From NCBI GenBank assembly GCA_040882265.1, contig JBBEBO010000148.1, forward strand, positions 1-17,345: a DNA stretch of 17,345 nucleotides, read 5' to 3'. The first letter of the stretch is position 1. Every line of letters begins with the position of its first letter. The translations under genes and the position numbers were made by a program. The notes below the pieces were generated by a model. It worked only from the letters and a program-made list of their open reading frames with translations. It ran no database searches and was not told the origin of the DNA. This DNA is from Brumimicrobium sp040882265 (GTDB lineage Bacteria > Bacteroidota > Bacteroidia > Flavobacteriales_D > Crocinitomicaceae). This document shows, one piece after another, positions 1 to 7,888 of this stretch.

Positions 1-2144
1 CACTCCACTTCAAGCTTCTTAACATCCTTCAATTTAATCGCAAAAATACAGATGTCATCCACCTGCGCTAAGCCTTCTTTCCAATCTGATAAGAAATGAT
101 CCAGCACTTTTATTTGATCTTCGACAGGTTGATAGGATTGTTCTGTTAATAATTTTTTTAAGCGATTTTTTTTAAGCTTTTTACCCAGTGGATAGTTCTT
201 CACATCACCAAATTGATCTTGAATTCCATCAGAAAACAAATAAAGAACATCATCAGCTGAAACCTCAACTTCGTGTGTTTCGAAAGGTTGATTAAACTCA
301 TAGGAACTAACGGGTTGTTTGTCTGGTTTAAGTTCAAATAGGTTTGATGTTTTAGAAGTATATATTGGAGTAGTGATGTACGATTCGTTTTTAGTCACAT
401 TCGTTACTTCCAGTTGATCTCCAAAATTTACTGGTCTTGCAATCCACAACGGATTATTTGCACCAGCATAGTTTATAATGAAAGACTTTTTCTTTGGATT
501 ATCATCGTTAGATTTCGCTCGAATTGAAATAAGTGAAACATCCATCCCATCGCGAAGCTGTTTCTTAGCAGTAAATGTTTTTTCAACGAGTTCCTTTGTT
601 CGATCTAGAATTTTTCCAGGTTGAGTAATAAATTCATCGTACACAGACTTATTCAATGCGTTAGCACAGACAACACTGACCATAGCTCCCGGAACTCCGT
701 GCCCTGTGCAATCAGCAACGGCAAATAAAAAAGAATTGTCTTTGTCCTTGACTTTTTGAGGCTGGGCAAACCAATAAAAATCTCCTGAAACAACATCTTT
801 TGGGAGGTATAAGTAGCTGTAATTAAAATACTGACTCAACAGTTGATTATTTGGTAAAATCGCATCCTGAAGCCTTTTTGCATAATTAATGGAGTCTACC
901 ATTGCAGCATTAAAATCTTCAAGCTGTTCATTTTTTAATGAGATTTCTTTACTTTGAATTTCAATAATTTCGCTTCTTCTTTTCAATTTAGCACTGTTCT
1001 TTTTAATTACATAAAACATGAATAAGGCAAAAGCTAGTGCCAAGGAAATCAATATTATAAAAAGAAAGTAGTTTTGCTGTGTTGCTTTACTTTTTTCTAG
1101 TTCAAGGTCTTTTATTTGATTGTCTTTTTTTAAGTTGTCAAATTGAGTTTTGGCATTTTCTTTTACTGCTTCAATTTGTAGTTTTTGTATTTCTGATATG
1201 ATATCTGAATTTATAGCAGAGTCCTTGTATTCTACAACTAATTTCAAATTTTCATAAGCATCGTCAATATCACCTTTTTTATGAGAAATATCGGACAAGA
1301 TTTGAAACACACCTACCCAGTCATTAAGTGTTGGAGTATAATTAGGTAATGAAATAGCTTGGTCAATATGTTTTTTAGAAAGATCGTAATTTTCTTGTTT
1401 ATATTCTCTTTCAGACATACCTACAAGTAATACGAATAATGTCGGATCCTGATCTTTTTCTTGAATAAAAATATCGTATGCTTTCGTTTGATAGTCTTTT
1501 GCTTTATCATATTTCTTGAAAATTGTATATAAGTCACCAATATTCAGATAAGATAGAGCTACATCTAATTTACTATCAGTTGCCTTGAATATTTCGAGCG
1601 CTTTGTGATAGTAATCTGATGCACTTTCCAAATCATCCATATTTTCATAGGCGATTGCAATATTGTTGTAAAATGTACTCATGCTTGATGAGTCATTTAT
1701 AGCTTCAGCAAGCAGCATAGCTTGCTCATAATGATCAAATGAGGACTGTGGATCATCCATGTATAAATAGGTTCCACCCTTTAGGTTTAATGCGCTTAAT
1801 TTCCTTTCAACTAAGTTGTTTTTGTCTGCAGTTAGATACCCTTTTTGGGCGTGATCCAGCGCATTATAGTAGTCTGAAATTTCTAAATAAGCCCAACCCA
1901 TATTTACATGTGCATCAACAATTAAATCTAGTTGATCACAGGATTTCGCTAAAGAAATAAGTGATTTACAAATTTCAATGGCTTTATTATTGTCATTGTA
2001 TAAGTATTCATTGTATTCAAATAATAATGAGTCATATTTATCCTGACAGCTTATTGAATCACTTTTACTCTTCTCGCCAGCCAAAGCCGTAAAAGAGCTG
2101 AAAAACAGAATAATAAGCATTATTGATAAATAATAAATTTTCAA
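1..2144 (-). CDS. TPR/coiled-coil membrane protein with C-terminal SpoIIE-type PP2C phosphatase domain (partial at window edge)
   Basis: Reading the minus strand from 2144 gives 714 open codons with no stop before the window edge, so only the far C-terminus is missing. Order of parts: signal peptide (about residues 1-23), TPR-like helical repeats (about 30-330), a coiled coil, one membrane helix (about 359-382), a second short coiled coil, then the phosphatase domain. Its metal-binding motifs are visible: GDFYWF (454-459), ADCTGHGVPG (477-486), SDGIQDQF (638-645) and VDDIC (695-699). By family knowledge this domain dephosphorylates Ser/Thr on a protein partner, often an anti-anti-sigma factor; none is seen here. 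The TPR part would be periplasmic and the phosphatase cytoplasmic. I chose a TTG start at 2144 because it gives MKIYYLSIM with a basic residue before the hydrophobic core; an ATG at 2120 is the alternative. The domain calls are firm, but the signal it reads is unknown. Confidence 0.88.
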   Translation of the reverse strand, partial: MKIYYLSIMLIILFFSSFTALAGEKSKSDSISCQDKYDSLLFEYNEYLYNDNNKAIEICKSLISLAKSCDQLDLIVDAHVNMGWAYLEISDYYNALDHAQKGYLTADKNNLVERKLSALNLKGGTYLYMDDPQSSFDHYEQAMLLAEAINDSSSMSTFYNNIAIAYENMDDLESASDYYHKALEIFKATDSKLDVALSYLNIGDLYTIFKKYDKAKDYQTKAYDIFIQEKDQDPTLFVLLVGMSEREYKQENYDLSKKHIDQAISLPNYTPTLNDWVGVFQILSDISHKKGDIDDAYENLKLVVEYKDSAINSDIISEIQKLQIEAVKENAKTQFDNLKKDNQIKDLELEKSKATQQNYFLFIILISLALAFALFMFYVIKKNSAKLKRRSEIIEIQSKEISLKNEQLEDFNAAMVDSINYAKRLQDAILPNNQLLSQYFNYSYLYLPKDVVSGDFYWFAQPQKVKDKDNSFLFAVADCTGHGVPGAMVSVVCANALNKSVYDEFITQPGKILDRTKELVEKTFTAKKQLRDGMDVSLISIRAKSNDDNPKKKSFIINYAGANNPLWIARPVNFGDQLEVTNVTKNESYITTPIYTSKTSNLFELKPDKQPVSSYEFNQPFETHEVEVSADDVLYLFSDGIQDQFGDVKNYPLGKKLKKNRLKKLLTEQSYQPVEDQIKVLDHFLSDWKEGLAQVDDICIFAIKLKDVKKLEVE

Positions 2145-2562
2145 AGTCTTGTTTTAGCTTTATAGATAATAATCTTAGTTTTTATAAAAATAATCAACGT
2201 TTTTAAAAATCAACTAGGGTTCTCTTTGTGATGGTTGTCGGAGTTACTTTACTAGTTGAGTGGAAAAAACTCGTTTCGTCAATAAAGATCAATACACTAT
2301 CAAAAGGAATACGTAAATATATTCAAAATTATGTATTAGTTCCCGAGATTGAATGTAAAATCACAGTGGAAAATGTTTTTTTTAAAAACTTGATGATGAT
2401 TAGTAACTTAAACGACACTATTGCCTAGCGATTAAGTAGTTGATAAAATTTACGAAATTGAAACCAATAACTAAACCAAATGAATACAAGACTTTGTATA
2501 GGCTTCAGATAAAGCATTAGGAGTTTAGCTTATTCTGTATAATGAGTAAAGTTGAAAGTCAA
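2145..2562. other. AT-rich intergenic stretch, no supported gene
   Basis: About 420 bases separate the phosphatase gene from the terminator of the surface operon. One 66-codon frame (2228-2428, plus) is open, but its predicted product resembles nothing I recognise, it lacks a promoter match, and an AT-rich spacer can hold such a frame by chance. No good TAnnTTTG box lies just upstream of the phosphatase start, so that promoter is not located. I see no tRNA, CRISPR or insertion-sequence end here. Confidence 0.5.
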
Positions 2563-2592
2563 AAGAGAGCGTCGAAAACTCAACGCTCTCTT
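2563..2592 (-). terminator. Rho-independent terminator of the surface-fibre operon
   Basis: A perfect 10-bp stem (AAGAGAGCGT, 2563-2572, pairing with ACGCTCTCTT, 2583-2592) encloses a 10-nt loop. It lies 25 nt beyond the stop codon of the collagen-like gene. Read on the minus strand, the 3' arm runs into CTCTCTTTTGAC, giving a short U run. That suits termination of the minus-strand operon; on the plus strand the U run is poorer. Confidence 0.85.
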
Positions 2593-2617
2593 ATCATTTA
2601 TTAGAAAATCAATCTTT

Positions 2618-4657
2618 TTAGTTTTGTTTTTTAAGAGCATCCATTTCTTTGCGCAGCATTTTCATTTCAGCTTTTAAATCATCTACAGTTTTAAGTTCTT
2701 CCTCCAAATTTTCAACTTTATCATTTAATTCTTTTATTGATTCAACCATAATAGGGATAAGTTGGATATAGTTAACTGTTTTGTACTTGGTATCATCTCC
2801 CATGTGCTTATGCAGCGCTTTTTCCTTTACCATCTCAGGGAAATATTTTTCAACCTCTTGAGCAATTAAACCATATTCTTTTATTGAACTATATTCAAGA
2901 TCTTCATTTAAACTAGAGTTTTTCTTCTTTTCTTTCGAGCTTTCTTCATCTTTAGAATATGCAGTATTTTTCTTGTCGTAAGAGTAACCATTAAGTTTTA
3001 CTAATTTTTCAAGCGGACTAGAAACTTTACTCATATTGGTTTTCAGTCTTGAATCAGAAGCTGTAAAATAATTATCAGCATAAACATCACCAACAAAATA
3101 TCCTGCCCATCCAGCAAGAGGGTCTGTAGTGATACCCACTACGCCTTCAAAACCTACGCCTTCAATAGCAATACCTTCTACTGTGCTTTGTGTATTCATT
3201 CCTTTTAAACCAACTCCGAGTGAAGGATCCATTGCAAATCCAAAAGTTCCAGTGGGTCCAGTTCCATCTATACCAGAAGTATTTCCAGATGCACGTAAAT
3301 TGTTTCCAAAAACGGCAGCTTCACCTGTAGCGCTTGGAGGAATCTGACCAGCTACACCATATCCTGCACCCGTATTTTCACCAATAATTGCTGCATTAAA
3401 TGAGGCAGAACTATTTGATAGTGCTTGAAGAGAAGGGAAAGTATTTGATGCATTTGTAGAACGCGCATTTATAGCAACACCTGTGTTTGAATTAACTGCT
3501 TCAATAGCAGAAGAATTGGCTGTGCTTGAGGTTACATCTAAAGCAAGAGTGTTTGTACCTCCATTGATGATCTCAACTGGTCCGCTATCAGCTGTAATTA
3601 GTCTACCAGCACCAGCACCTCCTTCATCATAAGCTTCATCTAGTGTGTTTCCACCTCCAGAGCCACCAGTACCATCTTGAGCAACAATTTGCCAAGAAGA
3701 TCCATCCCAAACATAAGAAATACCATCAGTTGAGTTATAATATGCATCATTTAAACTTGGAGCAGCTGGTGCAGAAACAAATGTTCCTAACCAGTTTAGA
3801 GAGATACCTTGAGGTCCTTGTAGTCCTTGTGGTCCTTGTGCTCCCTGTGGCCCTGTAGCCCCCTGTGGCCCAGTGGCACCTTGTGGTCCCTGTGACCCTG
3901 TGGCACCTTGCGGCCCGGCATTTCCTTGTGGTCCTTGAGCACCTTGTGGCCCCTGAGGCCCTGTAAGATCTGAAGTTACAACAGTCGAACCATTACCATA
4001 TGTTAGGGTTAGCGTACCGTCTCCATTGTCTACAATGTTTGTTATTCCATCTCCCTGAGGGCCAGGATCACCTTGTGGTCCTTGTGGTCCTTGTGGTCCT
4101 TCATCTCCTTGTGGCCCCTCAGGCCCTTCGATTCCTTCAAGGTCATATTCATCTCCGTTTGTTAGTACAATTGTTGAAGTTCCATCTCCATTATTGGAGA
4201 TTGTGTCTACTCCATTTCCAGCACTTTCACCATACAGAGCATATGCAACACTCCATAGTTGTGATAATCCAACTTCATTAAACTCACTTCCTGCATTTAA
4301 GTCAATCTCAACTTTTAAGAAATGTAGCCCTGTACCCCAATCGATATCACTAAAGTTGTTAAAACCAGATGACTGATCTCCTACACCAATTACCAAGTTA
4401 AACAAACCGTCTTCATCTGTAACTGTTGAATGTGTTTCTTGATAGGTTTCAGTTCCTGTTGGATCATTTTTGATGATCGTAAACCTTACAGTTATTTCTT
4501 GTTCTCGAACTGGTTCATTTACAATATCTGTTCCTGCAATTTCTGCATTTTCTGTTTCAAACGCTATCGCTTGATAGTTTATACCTTGAGGCGGAGCCTG
4601 AGCTATCGATGCTCCAACTATCAAAGCGAAAATTAGTGTTAATATTATTGTTTTCAT
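2618..4657 (-). CDS. Collagen-like fibre protein with C-terminal S74 (tail-fibre type) chaperone/self-cleavage domain
   Basis: 679 residues. A signal peptide (1-19, ending SIAQ) leads to an N-terminal beta domain (about 24-145), then two collagen-type Gly-X-Y blocks (about 175-204 and 233-285) rich in GPQ triplets. Each block is preceded by a similar NGDGT-containing beta module (150-172 and 205-232). A W/Y-rich module (286-325), a long Gly/Ala/Ser/Asn-rich shaft (about 335-525) and an S74 domain starting at SDSRLK (534-539) follow. In phage tail spikes this domain folds trimers and then cuts itself off using a Ser-Lys pair; S534 and K539 fit that spacing. A Lys/Glu/Ser-rich insert (562-592) interrupts the domain, and the last 35 residues form a coiled coil. 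Last gene of a three-gene operon, 11 nt after the beta-barrel gene. It is probably a trimeric surface fibre; binding target unknown. No T9SS sorting tail is present. Confidence 0.85.
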   Translation of the reverse strand: MKTIILTLIFALIVGASIAQAPPQGINYQAIAFETENAEIAGTDIVNEPVREQEITVRFTIIKNDPTGTETYQETHSTVTDEDGLFNLVIGVGDQSSGFNNFSDIDWGTGLHFLKVEIDLNAGSEFNEVGLSQLWSVAYALYGESAGNGVDTISNNGDGTSTIVLTNGDEYDLEGIEGPEGPQGDEGPQGPQGPQGDPGPQGDGITNIVDNGDGTLTLTYGNGSTVVTSDLTGPQGPQGAQGPQGNAGPQGATGSQGPQGATGPQGATGPQGAQGPQGLQGPQGISLNWLGTFVSAPAAPSLNDAYYNSTDGISYVWDGSSWQIVAQDGTGGSGGGNTLDEAYDEGGAGAGRLITADSGPVEIINGGTNTLALDVTSSTANSSAIEAVNSNTGVAINARSTNASNTFPSLQALSNSSASFNAAIIGENTGAGYGVAGQIPPSATGEAAVFGNNLRASGNTSGIDGTGPTGTFGFAMDPSLGVGLKGMNTQSTVEGIAIEGVGFEGVVGITTDPLAGWAGYFVGDVYADNYFTASDSRLKTNMSKVSSPLEKLVKLNGYSYDKKNTAYSKDEESSKEKKKNSSLNEDLEYSSIKEYGLIAQEVEKYFPEMVKEKALHKHMGDDTKYKTVNYIQLIPIMVESIKELNDKVENLEEELKTVDDLKAEMKMLRKEMDALKKQN
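3803..3961 (-). repeat. Longer collagen-coding repeat block (Gly-X-Y)
   Basis: This stretch codes for residues 233-285 of the fibre protein, about 17 uninterrupted Gly-X-Y triplets, mostly GPQ, GAQ and GAT. The DNA repeats near-identical 9-nt units of the type ccttgtggt and is richer in GC than its surroundings. Such a tract is prone to length change by slippage or recombination, which would alter shaft length in frame. Confidence 0.85.
4046..4135 (-). repeat. Shorter collagen-coding repeat block (Gly-X-Y)
   Basis: This stretch codes for residues 175-204 of the fibre protein, about ten Gly-X-Y triplets including acidic ones (GPE, GDE, GDP). It is separated from the longer block by a 28-residue NGDGT-type beta module. 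Confidence 0.8.
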
Positions 4658-4668
4658 ATCTATTTATT

Positions 4669-5328
4669 TTAGTTAATTCTACTTTTTGTTTCTTCTTGTT
4701 TTAAGCTAAAACCTATCCCAAGTAAAACGCCGTGATAGATGTTTCTAGTCTTTTGATCATTCACAGCGTTTTCTATTTGTGTTATTCCTGTTCCAAATCT
4801 ATATTCTAAAGAAAGTGTAAATTTTTCAGTTAAAAAGGCACGAACATTAGCGATTCCTTGAAATCCAACTTCAAACCGATCCATTGACTTTTCTTCAGTT
4901 ATTGATAATCTTTCATCACCAATATATTGCTCTCCTGAAATCATATATCCTGCATTTAATGCAATTCCTGGACTCAAACTAAATATTCCTAAACGAGCAG
5001 CTTCATATAGATAACCAACACTTAAATCAATGTAGTTCATTTGCCATTTAAGTGGCAACCCTTTAAAGTCAGAACGAGCTCCTGCTTGTCTATACATTAA
5101 TTCAGGTCTTAGCTGATGTTTGTCACTTTCTAAACTAAGGCTTACTCCAAAGGAATTAAGCATATTATATTTCAATTGCTCATCCTTTTGATTGGTGTTA
5201 TCTTTATAAATAAAAGATGATATGTTTTTACCTCCAACGAGCCTAACTTCTGTCGGTTCTAATTGCCCAAAAGAGGCTAATGGAGAAAATATCAAGGCAG
5301 CTAAGCCTATTTTCCAGATTTTTTTCAT
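4669..5328 (-). CDS. Outer-membrane beta-barrel protein (OMP_b-brl / PorT-like type)
   Basis: 219 residues with a clear signal peptide (1-21, ending ASFG, mature from Gln22). The mature part alternates polar and hydrophobic residues in short strands ending in aromatic residues, for example LRPELMYRQAG (73-83), MNYIDLSVGYLYEA (97-110) and FTLSLEYRFGTGI (170-182). The last strand is VLLGIGFSL (201-209), followed by a 10-residue polar tail. This is the layout of small 8-10-strand Bacteroidota outer-membrane barrels. It is the middle gene of the operon, 10 nt after the T9SS-tailed gene and 11 nt before the collagen-like gene, so it could anchor or help export those products. That role is inferred from position only. 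The barrel class is fairly sure; the exact family is not. Confidence 0.75.
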   Translation of the reverse strand: MKKIWKIGLAALIFSPLASFGQLEPTEVRLVGGKNISSFIYKDNTNQKDEQLKYNMLNSFGVSLSLESDKHQLRPELMYRQAGARSDFKGLPLKWQMNYIDLSVGYLYEAARLGIFSLSPGIALNAGYMISGEQYIGDERLSITEEKSMDRFEVGFQGIANVRAFLTEKFTLSLEYRFGTGITQIENAVNDQKTRNIYHGVLLGIGFSLKQEETKSRIN

Positions 5329-5338
5329 GATTTTTAGA

Positions 5339-5824
5339 TTATATAACTACGATTTTTGCTTGACCAAACTTACCGTCAGTTGTTGTTATTCTTAAGATAT
5401 AGGTTCCTTTCTGAGTAGAAGCATGGAATGAAAAATTATTTTCTATAATATTTGTTTTTATATTCTCTTGTACAATTCTGCCCTGACTATCAGTAATTGT
5501 ATAATTAAATTCTTCATCTCGAGGTAAGTCCAAAATAGCTGTAAAGTTCCCCTCATTAGGATTTGGGAAAATGTGCATATCGATGATTTTTGAACGCTCA
5601 GAACGAGAACTCTCCATTGGTTGTTGAAACCCCTGCCTTAAGACAATGTTTTCTTTACCAATTTTTTCGTGAACACTGTTTTGACCAACAGATTGAGATA
5701 ATTTCACACCGCTCGACTCAATTGTATTCCCAATTGAACCTAAAGAACTCCTCTTAATATGTTGACCATAAGATCCGAAACAAAAAAGGCAAGTTAGCAA
5801 TGTTATTGAAGTAGTTTTAAGCAT
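5339..5824 (-). CDS. Small T9SS type A sorting domain-containing surface protein
   Basis: 161 residues. Signal peptide 1-20 (ending GSYG, mature from Gln21). A short segment (about 24-70) has the pattern SxGNTxxSSGVxLSQSVGQ ... LRQGFQQP, which I recognise as recurring near the front of Bacteroidota T9SS-sorted proteins. The C-terminal half is a type A sorting domain, with IFPNPNEGNFT (85-95) opening it and GTYILRITT...KIVVI (140-161) closing it. By family knowledge this domain directs passage through the outer membrane by the type IX system and is then removed with attachment to the surface. Once signal peptide and sorting domain are gone, only about 60 residues remain, which is very small for T9SS cargo. 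First gene of the operon, 17-20 nt downstream of a consensus promoter start region. Function unknown. Confidence 0.85.
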   Translation of the reverse strand: MLKTTSITLLTCLFCFGSYGQHIKRSSLGSIGNTIESSGVKLSQSVGQNSVHEKIGKENIVLRQGFQQPMESSRSERSKIIDMHIFPNPNEGNFTAILDLPRDEEFNYTITDSQGRIVQENIKTNIIENNFSFHASTQKGTYILRITTTDGKFGQAKIVVI

Positions 5825-5846
5825 TTTATTGATGTTTATGAGATGT

Positions 5847-5877
5847 CAAATATATAAACATATATTGATTTAACAAA
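5847..5877 (-). promoter_or_regulatory. Bacteroidota consensus promoter for the surface-fibre operon
   Basis: On the minus strand TTTG (5877-5874) is followed by exactly 19 nt and then TATATTTG (5854-5847). This matches the known Bacteroidota pattern TTTG-N19-TAnnTTTG. Transcription would start about 17-20 nt before the ATG at 5824. The match is seen directly; activity is inferred. Confidence 0.75.
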
Positions 5878-6017
5878 ATTTAATATAATTATTCAAGACA
5901 AAATGTAATATCTCTTGTTTTTACCGCAAATTATTATAAGGCTAATCACCTTAAGATATTTAGAATATAGCCATACCTTAGACTTCTTTCTACCAAAAAT
6001 AAGGTGTGATATCTCTA

Positions 6018-6039
6018 GGGACGCACGGCCGTGCGTCCC
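6018..6039. repeat. Perfect 22-bp GC-rich palindrome (REP-like)
   Basis: The left arm GGGACGCACGG (6018-6028) is followed directly by its exact reverse complement (6029-6039). About 86% of its bases are G or C, in an otherwise AT-rich spacer. It sits in the 277-nt gap between the last copper gene and the promoter of the surface operon. No U run follows on either strand, so it is not a standard intrinsic terminator. It resembles REP-type palindromes with GGGACGC/GCGTCCC arms that I recall from Bacteroidota and cyanobacteria; that link is from memory. No RAYT transposase gene is in the window. Confidence 0.75.
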
Positions 6040-6101
6040 AAACCATGACGACGATCCAACCTTAGATGATAGATTTTCATTTCTTGTTTTACAACATTTT
6101 T

Positions 6102-7877
6102 TCATTCTATCGTTTTCTTAGTTTCGCCACATTTCAACATTTTTTCGCCAAAATAGGGATTAAAAATTTCTTTTTCTTTACTGAGCCATTTTGCGCCTTG
6201 ATCGTCGTTTACCATCGGGCAGTATTGTAAGTAAATCGTTTCAGTAAGCGGATCAAAAGTAGTTGTAATGGCAATCATGACATTTGAGATCTCGATGAAA
6301 TCATCTCGTAGCTTCTTAATGGACTCATGGTGAGAAATATGTTTCAAATGTGATTTTAAATTTGACGATTGCTTCATCCAGATTTTGTGTTCTTTGTCTT
6401 TAAATAAAGACATGTCAACTTTGTCAAGAGTATTCTTCATTTGAACTCCGTATTTTTGAGCATTTTCAAAATCATCATCTCCGAGAGCAGTTTTTAATTT
6501 GAAATAACTCTCAAATAGCTGTTGTAATGATTTTTTTGACTTATCGCTAATTGTCATTTTCTCTGTTTGTTTTGTCGAACTCCCCGACGAACTTCCATTT
6601 TCTCCACCGTGATTGTGTCCTTTCATTTCACTTCCGCCTTCTGGATTCATCATACTTGGTTTTCCGGCCAATTGAGCAGCTGCATCAATGCTGAAAGTAC
6701 CGTGCACAGCAATTTCTTCACCTGATTTCAGTCCAGATTCAACAACATAAGCATCTCCAAGTCCCGCACCGAGTTCTATTTCACGCATTTTAAAACTCAC
6801 CATTCCTTCGGTTTCGTTCTTAACATAAACAACAGATCGTTTACCCGTCCACATTACAGCAGATTTTGGAATAATCAAACGATTTTCTTGGTCTTCAATT
6901 TTTGACTTGATTATTCCAGAAACAAACATTTCTGGCTTTAACTTTAATCCTTTATTTGAAGCTACAATCCGCGCTTTGGCAACTCTTGTTTTAGGGTTAA
7001 TTACAAGATCCATGTAGGAAATTTTCCCTGTAAATGTTTCTCCTGGTATAGAAGCAACGGTGTATTCAACTACATCGCCTTCATTTACCCATTGCAAATC
7101 GGATTCGTAAACGTCAAACATCACCCACACACTTGATAAATCGGCTATTTCGTAAATGGGCTGTCCTTGTTTGACATATTGTCCGTGCGAAGCGAGTAAG
7201 TTGGTAACATATCCAGAGAAATCTGCACGAACAGGAAAGGACTCAATAGGTTTATCCTGAGCTAAGATCTTGTCAATTTGAGCTTCCGAAATCTTCCAGT
7301 TTTTGAGTTTATTCTTTGCCGATTCGAAAAGCATAGGTTGCGCGTCTTTCACTTTTTGCGCTTCCAATAGTTCTTCCTGTGTTGAAACCAATTCAGGTGA
7401 GTACACATAAGCAAGTAGCTGTCCTTCTTTAACAAATTCTCCCGTGAAATTCACCAGTAACTTTTCAATTCTACCCGGAATGTGAGAAGGCTGCGTGTTT
7501 CTCAAACGTTCATCGACTTGAATTTTACCGTTTAAGCGTACGGATTTTTCCGATAAATCATCCCCCACTTTTTGTGTTTGAACACTGGCAAGTTTCATGG
7601 CTGTTGGCGACATCTCAAGGGCTTCAGGATCAAGTGCCTTATTATTATCTTCGCTATCTTGAGGAATCAAATCCATTCCACAAATTGGACAGTCTCCAGG
7701 TTCTTTCTTTTTGATTTGTGGATGCATAGAACACGTCCAGATTTGATCTTTGGCTTCGGTCGCTTGTGATTCACTTGCTTCTTTTTCTCCCGAAGGTTTG
7801 ACGATCCAGCCAATTAGAACTCCAACGAGAAGTACTAAAACGGCTAAAAAATATTTGTTTTTCAATATATTCTTCAT
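6102..7877 (-). CDS. cusB: CusB-type periplasmic adaptor of an RND copper/silver efflux pump, with metal-binding N-terminus and DUF3347 C-terminus
   Basis: 591 residues, longer than a plain adaptor of about 400. An uncleaved N-terminal membrane anchor (about 8-26) precedes a heavy-metal-binding module WTCSMHPQ...CPICGMDLIP (47-72) with C49, H52, C63 and C66. The adaptor core follows (about 110-400): barrel-sandwich halves around GRIEKLLVNFTGEFVKEGQ (135-153) and SGYVTNLLASHGQYVKQGQ (221-239), a helical hairpin between them (about 163-206), then beta-barrel and membrane-proximal parts. After a His-containing linker (419-425) comes a DUF3347 domain (about 440-585) with QYCPMV (551-556) and MLKCGE (580-585), likely a second metal site. 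It would link the pump to the outer-membrane channel and pass Cu(I)/Ag(I) to the pump. Last gene of the operon, 11 nt after the ATPase gene. Domain order is clear; metal identity follows from the pump. Confidence 0.93.
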   Translation of the reverse strand: MKNILKNKYFLAVLVLLVGVLIGWIVKPSGEKEASESQATEAKDQIWTCSMHPQIKKKEPGDCPICGMDLIPQDSEDNNKALDPEALEMSPTAMKLASVQTQKVGDDLSEKSVRLNGKIQVDERLRNTQPSHIPGRIEKLLVNFTGEFVKEGQLLAYVYSPELVSTQEELLEAQKVKDAQPMLFESAKNKLKNWKISEAQIDKILAQDKPIESFPVRADFSGYVTNLLASHGQYVKQGQPIYEIADLSSVWVMFDVYESDLQWVNEGDVVEYTVASIPGETFTGKISYMDLVINPKTRVAKARIVASNKGLKLKPEMFVSGIIKSKIEDQENRLIIPKSAVMWTGKRSVVYVKNETEGMVSFKMREIELGAGLGDAYVVESGLKSGEEIAVHGTFSIDAAAQLAGKPSMMNPEGGSEMKGHNHGGENGSSSGSSTKQTEKMTISDKSKKSLQQLFESYFKLKTALGDDDFENAQKYGVQMKNTLDKVDMSLFKDKEHKIWMKQSSNLKSHLKHISHHESIKKLRDDFIEISNVMIAITTTFDPLTETIYLQYCPMVNDDQGAKWLSKEKEIFNPYFGEKMLKCGETKKTIE

Positions 7878-7888
7878 AATTCTATAAT

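Noticed and set aside
2228..2428. 66-codon open frame on the plus strand in the left intergenic gap
   Set aside because: No recognisable family, no promoter match, and length expected by chance in AT-rich DNA.
3803..4135. Regular short DNA repeats resembling a repeat array
   Set aside because: They are collagen Gly-X-Y codons in frame with no unique spacers, so not a CRISPR.
5904..6016. Two near-identical 12-mers (tgtratatctct at 5904-5915 and 6005-6016) flanking part of the spacer, possible element ends
   Set aside because: Short, imperfect, AT-rich, and with no mobile gene or inverted ends between them.
5893..6105. 70-codon minus-strand frame running through the GC-rich palindrome, starting at the end of the adaptor gene
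   Set aside because: Its middle is just the translated palindrome and the product resembles nothing; most likely chance.
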